DNA from: Erysipelothrix tonsillarum DSM 14972
GTDB taxonomy: Bacteria > Bacillota_I > Bacilli_A > Erysipelotrichales > Erysipelotrichaceae
NCBI RefSeq assembly: GCF_000373785.1
Contig: NZ_KB892377.1
Location: 458,933 to 522,932, forward strand
Length of the DNA: 64,000 nt
Direction: 5' to 3'
Positions 52,522-60,627 of the stretch are shown here, piece by piece. The first letter of the stretch is position 1; each line of letters opens with the position of its first letter. The notes under the pieces are model-generated. The model did not search any database and had not been told where the DNA came from. It saw only the letters and a list, made by a program, of their open reading frames with translations. Made by a program: the position numbers and the translations under genes.

Positions 52522-54655
52522 GAACTCAGTTCGCGCTTTAAGTGGCGCAGTTGCATTAAGTATGTTTGCGGTGATGCCCGTAAGCGCAAATGAAGTAATC
52601 AAAAAAGACGAAACAATCTACGTAAATCTTGACAGTAATGGGAATGTGGTTCATAAAGTTACAAGTGTCCACCTCCATTCTGATAAAGGATTGAAATCCA
52701 TCCAAGATCAAAGCAATTTAAAGAATGTTGTGAATGTGAAAACTGATGAACAACCTTCCATTGCTGGTAATACTTTAATTTGGAATACAGATCAAAATGA
52801 TGTTTATTATCAAGGTGATGTGGAACAAACACTTCCCATTGCAACAAATATTGTTTACACCTTGGACGGTAAAACCGTTAACCCTGCAGATATTGTCGGG
52901 AAAAGTGGTCGCTTGAAAATATCAATCGACATCAAAAATAACGATCCACGCACTATTAAATTGAAAAATGGCGGAAGCAAAAAAGGTTATGCACCTTATA
53001 TGGTTGCTACTGTAATGAATTTACCAACAGATATCTTTGAAAACGTTACTGTGAATACAGGTAAATTAATTCAAGATGGTAGCAATCAAATTGCAACCTT
53101 TGCCGTTTTACCAGGAATGAAAGAAAATCTTGGGATTACAAAAGATCTCTTCGGACTCAATGATCACCTTGAAGTGACCGCTGACGTGCGAGATTTTGAA
53201 ATGGGTCCCATCATGTTTACCGCAACATCCAACATTCCTAATCTTGATACATTAGAAAATGTAGATAGTGTTGAAGATCTTGCAAGTAGCATCGATAAAC
53301 TTAAAGATGCTGCCAACCAACTTGCAGATGGTACAAAACAATTATCTGATGGATCAGAACAATTAAATAGTGGAATCAGCGACTATGTTAATGCAGTCGG
53401 AATGATTCATGATGGATCGAGCCAATTGGCAAATGGTTCAGGTGCGTTTTTTGATGGCTTATATCGCAGTTCAGTCGGTGCACAATCCCTTGCTGAAAAT
53501 ACAGGAATGTTTAGTGATAAAGCTTCTCAACTTGGAAATGGATATATGGCACTGAGCCAAGGTGTTTCTCAATTTGCTGACAAATCAGTTCAATTGAGTG
53601 AGGGATTCATACAGGCATCCAATGGTCTTAAACCCGTTAAAGGTTCCGTAGCACAACTTAAGGAAGGTATGTCCCAAATTGATGTGGGAACACAACAATT
53701 GACTGCCGGCAGTGCTCAAGTGGCAGCGGGTGTTTCCAGTGTAAATGATGCCAATAAGATGGGTCTCACGCAAACTACTCAAGCAACAGAGACAATCGCA
53801 TCACTTAAAACACAAATTAAAGTTTTAGAAAAAGCCATTGCACTTATTCCAGATGAAGCAGATCGTATTCCCCTTGAACAAGAGTATGCTGAACTTGAAA
53901 AAACAGTCGAAGCATTAGAACAATCAAACGCTTCAGTAAATGCCATTTATACACAAGTTGACGGAAAACTGCCAGAACTGATGGCAGGATCACAAGCCGT
54001 TGATGCAGGTCTTAACACTGTGAATACAAATCAAAAAGCAGTATTAACTGGACTTGGTCAACTTGATAATGGATTGGAACAGTTTGAAAATGTTACCCTA
54101 CTACTAAGTGAAAATTCACAAAAACTACAAGAAGGTGCCGTATTACTTGATACGAAGTCCAAAGAAGCATCTCACGGTAGTGAACTTTTAGTTGAGGGTT
54201 CTAATAAATTATCTGCTGGAGCAGGCCAATTGTCTGGTGGACTTAATGCCTTGTATGAGGGTTCAAGTACACTTCAAGACGGTATTTATGGATTAGCAGA
54301 GGGTTCACAACAGGTTCATCAAGCAGGGACACAACTTGAGTCTGGCTCCAAAAAACTCGTTGAAGGAACTTCCGAACTTAATCAAAAAGTAACGGAAGGT
54401 GTTGCTAAAGTATCCAGTCGTGATGACATTGATTTTAATGAATTTACACAAATTTTAGAGGTTAAAGATAGTTTGGTTGAAATTGCTGAATCAAATACAA
54501 CAATCTCAGGTTTGAGTAAGGGAATGGAAGGTTCATCCAAGATGGTTATGCGAACAGAAGCAATTAAAAAAGAAAAAGAATCCAAAGCAATTGAAGAAAC
54601 AGTTAAAGAACATAAAGGTTTCTTTGCATGGATTAAAGAAAAAATTTCTAAATAA
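52511..54655 (+). CDS. Secreted repeat protein partner of the MMPL transporter
   Basis: The 714-residue protein has a signal peptide (about 1-26, ending VSANE) and an N-terminal beta-rich domain (about 30-240). A long region (about 255-610) follows, made of heptad-like repeats of the form Q-L-x-x-G-x-x-x-L-x-x-G (LADGTKQLSDGSEQLNSG), as in YhgE/Pip-type proteins. Unlike YhgE it has no C-terminal membrane helices. The repeats should form long helical rods outside the cell. It overlaps the MMPL gene by 11 bases, so both likely work together in export. Confidence 0.8.
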   Translation: MKTKNSVRALSGAVALSMFAVMPVSANEVIKKDETIYVNLDSNGNVVHKVTSVHLHSDKGLKSIQDQSNLKNVVNVKTDEQPSIAGNTLIWNTDQNDVYYQGDVEQTLPIATNIVYTLDGKTVNPADIVGKSGRLKISIDIKNNDPRTIKLKNGGSKKGYAPYMVATVMNLPTDIFENVTVNTGKLIQDGSNQIATFAVLPGMKENLGITKDLFGLNDHLEVTADVRDFEMGPIMFTATSNIPNLDTLENVDSVEDLASSIDKLKDAANQLADGTKQLSDGSEQLNSGISDYVNAVGMIHDGSSQLANGSGAFFDGLYRSSVGAQSLAENTGMFSDKASQLGNGYMALSQGVSQFADKSVQLSEGFIQASNGLKPVKGSVAQLKEGMSQIDVGTQQLTAGSAQVAAGVSSVNDANKMGLTQTTQATETIASLKTQIKVLEKAIALIPDEADRIPLEQEYAELEKTVEALEQSNASVNAIYTQVDGKLPELMAGSQAVDAGLNTVNTNQKAVLTGLGQLDNGLEQFENVTLLLSENSQKLQEGAVLLDTKSKEASHGSELLVEGSNKLSAGAGQLSGGLNALYEGSSTLQDGIYGLAEGSQQVHQAGTQLESGSKKLVEGTSELNQKVTEGVAKVSSRDDIDFNEFTQILEVKDSLVEIAESNTTISGLSKGMEGSSKMVMRTEAIKKEKESKAIEETVKEHKGFFAWIKEKISK

Positions 54656-54680
54656 AAAAACGACTTCGGTCGTTTTTTTA
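54654..54680 (+). terminator. Bidirectional terminator
   Basis: A7-CGAC (54654-54664), loop TTCG, GTCG-T7 (54669-54679) ends both the MMPL operon and the convergent brnQ gene. Confidence 0.92.
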
Positions 54681-54681
54681 T

Positions 54682-55974
54682 TTAGTCCTCAATCTCTACC
54701 AATTTTGCATAAATTGTTGTTATGATTGCGACAATAAATCCAGGCAGGATCCATGAAAATTGTAAATGATTTAAAGGTAAGACATTCACAAACCGGAAAA
54801 TCATTGGATTAAAGCGGTTAATACTTGTCATAATACTAATAACTGAAACTACTAATGTTGTTGTTTTAAATGTTAACTGCGGAATATTTCCTACGAGTGT
54901 GAGTAGAATTAGCGTAATCGCAATAGGGTAAATCGCACTGAGTATTGGAGAACTGATGGATAAGATTTGATTCAATCCGAAGTTCCCAATGATAAGACTG
55001 ATTAACGAGAGTACCATTACAAAGCCTTCATAACTTAAAAAACCTAAGAGCTCTGAAAAATACTTACTGCAGGATGTAATCAAACCAACACATGTTGTAA
55101 GACAAGCAAGGGTAAATATGATTCCAAGTACAACAACGCCAAAACGCCCATAAGCAAGTTGTGCAACACCTGATAACACTTCAGCGCCATTTGTTGCCTC
55201 TGGAATTACTGGTGCAACACGTGCTCCCACCATCGCTAAGAGAATATAGACAGAAAATAAAAGCATACCTGCAATTGCACCTACATGTAAGGTTGTTTTT
55301 TGAATAACTTTTTTATCGGCAATACCGAACCCTTTAATAATCATACTGATAACAAGTCCTACCGTTAAAGAACCGATAGCATCCATGGTCATGTAACCCT
55401 CTACAAAAGCCGCTGATGCTGGACGTGTTTGATACGGTTCAACCGGTGGAACGATATGCGAGGGTTGTTGGATAAATACAATGATCGCGGTAATAACTAA
55501 TAAACTCAATAATATTGGTGAGAGTATTTTACCCATGCGGTCAACCAATTTGTTTGGTTTAAACGACAGCCAACATGCAACACCGAAGAAGATTAAAGTA
55601 TAGATAAACATGCCAATACCAAGATGACTTGCACTTAAAGATGGTTTAATGGCGATCTCAAAAGGCATTGTTCCTGCCCGTGGAATTGCGAGACCCGGAC
55701 CAATCGAAACATAAATAACAATGGTAAATGCTGTAGCAAAATAAGGGTGTACTTTAGAACCAATATTATAAAAACCATCCTCTTTCGCTACTGCACTAAT
55801 ACCTAAAACAGTAAGAAAAACAGCTGATAAAGAGAAAAAGAATATTGATATTGGTAAATTGAATCCAGATTGATAACCAATCATTGAGGGGAAAATTAGA
55901 TTTCCAGCCCCAAAAAACATGGAAAAGACAGTAATGCCAAGAGAAAAAATCTCAAGACGGGATAATTTATGCAT
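54682..55974 (-). CDS. brnQ: Branched-chain amino acid transporter BrnQ
   Basis: The 430-residue protein has twelve membrane segments and the LIVCS family marks GAGNLIFPSMIGYQSG (near the N-terminus) and RAGTMPFEIAIKP. It imports leucine, isoleucine and valine with a cation. I chose ATG 55974 (MHKLSRLE), which has TTGGAG seven bases upstream, instead of the in-frame ATG at 55986 that adds four residues. Gene stands alone on this strand. Confidence 0.92.
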   Translation of the reverse strand: MHKLSRLEIFSLGITVFSMFFGAGNLIFPSMIGYQSGFNLPISIFFFSLSAVFLTVLGISAVAKEDGFYNIGSKVHPYFATAFTIVIYVSIGPGLAIPRAGTMPFEIAIKPSLSASHLGIGMFIYTLIFFGVACWLSFKPNKLVDRMGKILSPILLSLLVITAIIVFIQQPSHIVPPVEPYQTRPASAAFVEGYMTMDAIGSLTVGLVISMIIKGFGIADKKVIQKTTLHVGAIAGMLLFSVYILLAMVGARVAPVIPEATNGAEVLSGVAQLAYGRFGVVVLGIIFTLACLTTCVGLITSCSKYFSELLGFLSYEGFVMVLSLISLIIGNFGLNQILSISSPILSAIYPIAITLILLTLVGNIPQLTFKTTTLVVSVISIMTSINRFNPMIFRFVNVLPLNHLQFSWILPGFIVAIITTIYAKLVEIED

Positions 55975-56038
55975 AATGAACTCCAATTTCTAGGACTTAT
56001 AGTGTATAACGTAATTATGGATATTAAGTGAGAAGAAG

Positions 56039-56551
56039 CTAATTATCAAGAATATGATCAAAATTCTTTTCAAACAAAGTAATTTGATAATCAATTGTAT
56101 TGTAATTAATCACCGGATTCGTTTTATTGAATTTTTGTTTTATTAAATTACTGAGTTGAATTAATTGATCATGATGGTCTGAGATCAATGCAGCCATTCG
56201 ATCTTGTGGGATTAGGTGATCTTTTTTATAATTTTGCATACAAATAAGATTACCATGTGTGCGAGAGTGAAAGCGTACGGACTCATTTAAAGTTGTAAAG
56301 CGGACATCATCATGATCGGCTAAACGAAAGGATCTTAAGAATGTTCGAAAATAATTATCTTTATAAAATGTCCCATCTTTATTTAAGATGACATAGGTTC
56401 CTGTTTGCGTAAAAATCAGTTGGGATTCTAATTCATTATCACATTGATAAAAGCGGGTTTTCATCATAAAAGGATTCATCGAAGAATACATAAATAATCC
56501 GATGCAAACCGAAATTAAAATGAAGTAACTTATAATATTTTTTCTATTCAT
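56039..56551 (-). CDS. Membrane-anchored hypothetical protein
   Basis: The 170-residue protein has one N-terminal membrane helix (about 6-24) and a soluble extracytoplasmic part containing a QTGTYVILNKDGTFYKDNYF segment. I do not recognise a family. The start ATG 56551 has GGGGGA five bases upstream; the longer frame from 56623 adds a second hydrophobic stretch but no better site. It is divergent from the PLD-family gene. Confidence 0.65.
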   Translation of the reverse strand: MNRKNIISYFILISVCIGLFMYSSMNPFMMKTRFYQCDNELESQLIFTQTGTYVILNKDGTFYKDNYFRTFLRSFRLADHDDVRFTTLNESVRFHSRTHGNLICMQNYKKDHLIPQDRMAALISDHHDQLIQLSNLIKQKFNKTNPVINYNTIDYQITLFEKNFDHILDN

Positions 56552-56734
56552 ATACATCCCCCAAAAGAATACTATAATTAGGATTATACACTGTTTAGAT
56601 GCTTTTGGAACACTATTTATCACAATTTAAACATTATTGTTTTTTTTGATATTTAGAGGGGATTGTATCTACACAAATCTTTCATTTTTTCTGCTCAACA
56701 ACATGATAAAGTAATCTTAGAAAGAGGCGATTGT

Positions 56735-58153
56735 TTGAAACGAGTAAAAGTTATCATTAAAGCTATTTTGAGCATTTTCGGTATTCTGGTATTCTATATC
56801 ATTATCGGCATGGTTACGACAAGTTTCCGAATGCCAACTATAAGTTCTGAAAACCTAAAGGGAATCCAAGAGATTGTCGATGGAAACAATCACTATCCGC
56901 ATAGTGTGAAACTTATCGATGATCCTGAAGCCGCGCTTCAAGAACGCATTCATCTGATTGCTCAGTCAAAATCTTCTGTCAACATGGTTTACTATAAAGT
57001 AACAGGTGGGGATGCCGCTGATTTGATTTTTGCTGAACTTGTAGAAGCTGCTGAACGTGGTGTTACCATTAATATGATTCTTGACGATAAGGTTGGTGGG
57101 TACAATGGGTCAAACCAAGCTAACTTTGAGCTGCTTGCAAGTTATGACACTGTTAACCTCTATGGTTATAATCCAATTAACTTCTTAAAACCATCTTCTT
57201 GGAACTCCGTTTTTCATAATAAATTTATAAATGTCGATCATACAATGACAATTCTTGGTGGACGAAATATCGGCGATAATTATTATAATCCACAAGGATA
57301 TACAGGTTCAATAACCCATGATTTGGATGTTATGGTTAAAAATGACACATACGTGAATAGCTTAAGTGAATCGACACAGAATGTTATGGATGAACTAATT
57401 ACAGCTCCCTACGTTAATCAAAAAACAATGGGAAAACCAACCGATACTGCACGTAAACGTCTCAAAAATATAAGACAAGCTTATTTAGATTTAAATCCTC
57501 ATGTCTATGATGTCGAACAGGAATTACCCGGAACCTATACTGAAGTAGACCATCTTCAACTTGTAAACCAACCATTTGTAAATACAGTAAAAGAACCTAT
57601 TATCGGTACACTTTTACAACAATTAGCGCTCAATGCTCAAAATCGAATTGTTATTCAAACTCCGTATGCAACAGGAAATCAACATTTTTTAGATGCTTTC
57701 CAAAATGCACAAGAACGCAACGTTGAAGTAAGCTATGTTTCCAACTCCCTTTACAGTTCCCCAAACTATCCAGCATATTCCAATTATCACGCGCATCGAA
57801 AACAATTACTTGAGATAAATGTCCATATTTATGAGTATTTCAACCCAAATCGTGCTTCACTCCATGGTAAAGCCTATTTATTTGATTCAAATACTGTTGT
57901 TCTTGGATCGTTTAATCTAGATGACCGTAGCCTTTACCAAAATACAGAATCTGTTGTCTACATTCGAAGTGAAGCATTTAATCAAGTGGTGCAAACTTCA
58001 ATCGAAGGAAAAGAGGATTTTTTAAAAACAGTTGATGAAAAGGGAACTCCAACAGATCCTTTAGTTCATCAAACTTTGAAGGTGCCCTTGTATAAAAAAT
58101 GTTTGATGTGGATCATCTCGTTATTTTCTCGTAGCTTTCAACCACTCGTATAA
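56735..58153 (+). CDS. Phospholipase D/cardiolipin synthase family enzyme
   Basis: The 472-residue protein has an N-terminal membrane helix (about 8-28) and two HKD motifs: HNKFINVDHTMTILGGRNIGD in the first half and HGKAYLFDSNTVVLGSFNLDD in the second. Two intact motifs mark an active phosphatidyltransferase or phospholipase, most simply a cardiolipin synthase variant. I chose TTG 56735, with AGAGG seven bases upstream. The longer frame from 56663 begins at a TTG too close to its site. Confidence 0.85.
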   Translation: MKRVKVIIKAILSIFGILVFYIIIGMVTTSFRMPTISSENLKGIQEIVDGNNHYPHSVKLIDDPEAALQERIHLIAQSKSSVNMVYYKVTGGDAADLIFAELVEAAERGVTINMILDDKVGGYNGSNQANFELLASYDTVNLYGYNPINFLKPSSWNSVFHNKFINVDHTMTILGGRNIGDNYYNPQGYTGSITHDLDVMVKNDTYVNSLSESTQNVMDELITAPYVNQKTMGKPTDTARKRLKNIRQAYLDLNPHVYDVEQELPGTYTEVDHLQLVNQPFVNTVKEPIIGTLLQQLALNAQNRIVIQTPYATGNQHFLDAFQNAQERNVEVSYVSNSLYSSPNYPAYSNYHAHRKQLLEINVHIYEYFNPNRASLHGKAYLFDSNTVVLGSFNLDDRSLYQNTESVVYIRSEAFNQVVQTSIEGKEDFLKTVDEKGTPTDPLVHQTLKVPLYKKCLMWIISLFSRSFQPLV

Positions 58154-58156
58154 AAA

Positions 58157-58209
58157 TTAAGTGGATTTAAGTTTTTGTTAAGAATATGTTAAGAATTGTT
58201 GGTTACGAT
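58157..58209 (+). promoter_or_regulatory. Phased TTAAG repeats and -10 box (OmpR/PhoB-type)
   Basis: TTAAG occurs at 58157, 58167, 58178 and 58189, a spacing of 10, 11 and 11 bases. Read on the other strand these include TTAACA-N5-TTAACA, the form of Bacillus PhoP boxes. TACGAT (58204-58209) follows, so the repeats would cover about -60 to -24 of a transcript starting near 58216. This is the layout of PhoP-activated promoters without a -35 box. The regulator is inferred. Confidence 0.5.
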
Positions 58210-58215
58210 TAATGT

Positions 58216-58349
58216 GGTTAATCAGTAAATTGGGGGGCATGTATACCCGATACATGGTTTACTGATTGCATATTCATACTTCTCCTTGAATATGTTCGGA
58301 CCTAAAAAAAACTGTGTTGCTTGAATTACCGTTGCAACACAGTTTTTTT
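58216..58349 (+). ncRNA. Candidate small RNA with three hairpins
   Basis: Between the PLD gene and cinA, the plus strand can fold three successive hairpins. The first is AATCAGTAAA (58220-58229) with TTTACTGATT (58258-58267), enclosing CATGTAT/ATACATG. The second is CATATTCA (58269-58276) with TGAATATG (58287-58294). The third is a 16-bp terminator. The phased-repeat promoter lies just upstream. No credible ORF fits: an eight-codon ORF at 58238 has its G-run too close. The ends are estimates. Confidence 0.45.
58305..58349 (+). terminator. Bidirectional terminator before cinA
   Basis: A perfect 16-bp stem, with A7 on the left and T7 on the right (58305-58320 with 58334-58349), ends the candidate small RNA and the convergent cinA transcript. 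Confidence 0.92.
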
Positions 58350-59589
58350 ATTTAAGTTCATCTAAAATCATTTTAAGGGCATGATTGGTAGCATTTTGTT
58401 GAATTTGTGATCGTTCATTGGCAAGACCGCGACCAAGTTTAAGTTCTCTTACATCGACACCGCTTGAGGTCGCAATACCGATATAAACAAGTCCAACCGG
58501 TTTCATATCCGTTCCTCCTGTAGGGCCTGCAATGCCTGTAATACCAATACCAATATCGGCTTGTGCCAAGGTGCGAACACCGATTGCCATCGCTGCAGCA
58601 ACTTCTTCTGATACTGCACCCACCGTCGTAAAGAGATGAGAGGGAACGTCTAGAATTTTTATTTTCTGTTCGTTTGAATAAGTTGTTACTCCAAGCTCAA
58701 ATACCTTTGAACTTCCAGAAACACCCGTAATGCGTGAGCTGACCATACCACCGGTACAACTTTCAGCTGTCGCAACAGTACATTTTTTTCGCTTGAGGGC
58801 ATCAACCACAACCTGTTCAAGATTTTCTATATCAACTCCGTAGAGGTAGGGTTCAAATAATTGTTCAATATCTTTGATAACGGGCTTAATGAGAGCCTCT
58901 GCTTTTTCTGACGTCTCTGCAGTAGCGGTAATGCGAAGCATAACACTTCCTTGCATAGCGTAAGGAGCTATAGTTGGATTTTGATAATCAATCATCTTAT
59001 CTTTAAGTAAAGCTTCGACTGCAGATTCACCAATCCCAAACAAATAGAGTTTATGAGAAATGAGTGCAATATCTGTTTTATTTAACAAATAATCATTGAT
59101 AGAGGTTTCAAACATCATACGCATCTCACGTGGAGGACCTGGCAGAAGAATTATGGTTTTATCATCCATTTCAATACCAATCCCGGGTGCTGTACCGCAA
59201 TGATTGTCAAAAACGATGGCATTGTTGGGTACCATTGCTTGTTTAATATTGTTTTCCGTCATCGGTTTACCGGTTGTTTTAAAATATGCCTCAATACGGT
59301 CCATAGACGGTTGATGTAGCTCAAGCGATAATCCAAGAGAATCGGCAATTATTTCTTTAGTTAAGTCATCATACGTTGGACCCAATCCACCCGTTAAAAT
59401 AATTAAATCACTTCGAGTTAATGCACTGTTAAAAGATGCTTTAAGGCGCTCTGGATTATCTCCAATAACACTTTGATGATAACAAAAGATTCCGTTATGC
59501 GCTAATTGCTGAGCGATGTATGCCGCATTCGTATTTACGACATCACCTAATAATAATTCTGTTCCGACACAAATAATTTCTGCTTTCAT
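58348..59589 (-). CDS. cinA: CinA competence/damage-inducible protein
   Basis: The 413-residue protein has the N-terminal molybdopterin-binding-like domain (GTELLLGDVVNTNAAYIA near the start; LTGGLGPTYDDLTKE at about 60-74) and the C-terminal CinA amidohydrolase domain (TVATAESCTGGMVSSRIT at about 272-289; GITGIAGPTGG). Family members hydrolyse nicotinamide mononucleotide and ADP-ribose in NAD recycling. Often it is next to recA, but not here. GGAGA lies before ATG. Confidence 0.95.
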   Translation of the reverse strand: MKAEIICVGTELLLGDVVNTNAAYIAQQLAHNGIFCYHQSVIGDNPERLKASFNSALTRSDLIILTGGLGPTYDDLTKEIIADSLGLSLELHQPSMDRIEAYFKTTGKPMTENNIKQAMVPNNAIVFDNHCGTAPGIGIEMDDKTIILLPGPPREMRMMFETSINDYLLNKTDIALISHKLYLFGIGESAVEALLKDKMIDYQNPTIAPYAMQGSVMLRITATAETSEKAEALIKPVIKDIEQLFEPYLYGVDIENLEQVVVDALKRKKCTVATAESCTGGMVSSRITGVSGSSKVFELGVTTYSNEQKIKILDVPSHLFTTVGAVSEEVAAAMAIGVRTLAQADIGIGITGIAGPTGGTDMKPVGLVYIGIATSSGVDVRELKLGRGLANERSQIQQNATNHALKMILDELK

Positions 59590-59883
59590 AGTTTGTCTCC
59601 ATTCTTCAATAATAATAACACTTTTTAGGTCATTTCACAGAATATTTATTGATGACATTGGGTAAATGATTGATTACGTTGACCGCAATCAAACGGTGAT
59701 AACTTTATAATATTTAAGTAAGTAAAAGCCATCAGACATTCTGCGAAAGTATGTTAAACCTCATTCCTTGTGGTTTTGCACTTTTTACAGTTTGCGACAG
59801 TAATCATAGAGATGCTGTTTTGTTTACTGCTTTTTACTTTATAGTTCAATAAGAACGTTCGTGAAGAACGAAAGGAGTAATCT

Positions 59884-60429
59884 ATGATCCATCACTGGAA
59901 AGATTCATTAGAGTGGTTAAAAGCGGGAAATCGTCGCTTTCTTGAACAAAAGGTAAAGAATGCACATCATTCTGAAAATGAACTTGAAGATATGGGTGCG
60001 GGTCAGAATCCATACGCAATTATTTTAAGCTGTTCCGATTCCCGAGTCTCACCCGATATTATATTTGATTGTAAATTAGGTGATTTATTTCTAATTCAAA
60101 ATGCCGGTAATGTTTCCGATGCTTCAGTTTTGGGAAGCATTGAATATGCGGTTGAAAATCTAAAGACACCTTTGGTGGTTATTCTAGGACACAGTCAGTG
60201 TGGTGCGGTTACTGCTGCCTATGAGCACGCAGAACTAGAAGGTAATTTAAAGACTATCATTAATCGTATTGAAGCACATGTCATACCAGAAGGTGTTGAT
60301 GCATCCGCTGCAAAACATGCGCAGTGTACTGCTCAACTTATTGAAGGAAATCCTTCAATTCAAGCGCATGATGTTAAAGTAATCAGTGCTTTTTACGATA
60401 TCACATCTGGAAGTGTAACCTGGCTATAA
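59884..60429 (+). CDS. Beta-class carbonic anhydrase
   Basis: The 181-residue protein has the zinc ligands of the beta class: CSDSR (C and D, about 49-53) and GHSQCG (H and C, about 106-111), plus QNAGN in between. It interconverts CO2 and bicarbonate, supplying carboxylases or pH balance. It is a little short at the C-terminus compared with E. coli Can (220) but similar to minimal clade members. AAAGGAG precedes ATG. A small CGTTC/GAACG hairpin stands just before this site. Confidence 0.93.
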   Translation: MIHHWKDSLEWLKAGNRRFLEQKVKNAHHSENELEDMGAGQNPYAIILSCSDSRVSPDIIFDCKLGDLFLIQNAGNVSDASVLGSIEYAVENLKTPLVVILGHSQCGAVTAAYEHAELEGNLKTIINRIEAHVIPEGVDASAAKHAQCTAQLIEGNPSIQAHDVKVISAFYDITSGSVTWL

Positions 60430-60433
60430 TATT

Positions 60434-60472
60434 AAATAAGACCCTTCAATGCTGATGAGGGGTCTTATTTAT
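60434..60472 (+). terminator. Terminator after carbonic anhydrase
   Basis: AAATAAGACCC (60434-60444) pairs with GGGTCTTATTT (60460-60470), an 11-bp stem. Confidence 0.85.
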
Positions 60473-60501
60473 ATCATAAAGCTACTATGTTATCAAAAAT
60501 T

Positions 60502-60510
60502 TGGTATACT
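60502..60510 (+). promoter_or_regulatory. Extended -10 promoter of the second ABC-F leader
   Basis: TGGTATACT is a TG-extended -10 box; transcription would start near 60517, ten bases before leader ORF 1. A second perfect TATAAT lies at 60582-60587, with TTGTTT 16 bases upstream (60560-60565), and may give a shorter mRNA that skips the terminator. Confidence 0.5.
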
Positions 60511-60526
60511 AGAGAAGCGATAAGTA

Positions 60527-60586
60527 ATGACAAAACCAAGACGCAGCGTCTTGTTTTTATTGTTTATTTACAAAATTACTCTATAA
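60527..60586 (+). CDS. Leader ORF 1 of the second ABC-F gene, 19 codons
   Basis: The ORF begins MTKPRRSVLFLL and runs through the intrinsic terminator that overlaps its codons 3-11. A ribosome moving or stalled on it could prevent the terminator from forming, as in transcription attenuation of inducible ABC-F genes. Only a weak GAGAAG lies upstream, ten bases away. Translation is unproven. Confidence 0.45.
   Translation: MTKPRRSVLFLLFIYKITL
60532..60560 (+). terminator. Leader terminator inside leader ORF 1
   Basis: CAAGAC (60537-60542) pairs with GTCTTG (60548-60553) around GCAGC, with flanking A and T runs, then TTTTTATTG. It lies after the promoter and before the gene, so it would act as an attenuator. 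Confidence 0.7.
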
Positions 60587-60597
60587 TAGGAGTTTGA

Positions 60598-60627
60598 ATG
60601 AATTTAAAGGAGAATATCTGTGATTAG
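60598..60627 (+). CDS. Leader ORF 2 overlapping the ABC-F start, 9 codons
   Basis: AGGAG (60588-60592) lies five bases before ATG 60598. The ORF reads MNLKENICD, covers the ribosome binding site AAAGGAG of the ABC-F gene (60606-60612) and stops at 60627, seven bases past the GTG start at 60620. Ribosomes on it would block or couple initiation of the main gene. Confidence 0.45.
   Translation: MNLKENICD

Noticed and set aside
53300..54400. Repeated glycine-leucine pattern considered as a DNA tandem repeat
   Set aside because: The periodicity is at protein level (heptad-like Q-L-x-x-G units) while codons vary, so it is not a DNA repeat array.
58238..58264. Eight-codon ORF (MYTRYMVY) in the candidate small RNA
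   Set aside because: The G-run before ATG is only one base away, too close for a ribosome binding site, and the ORF lies wholly inside a hairpin.
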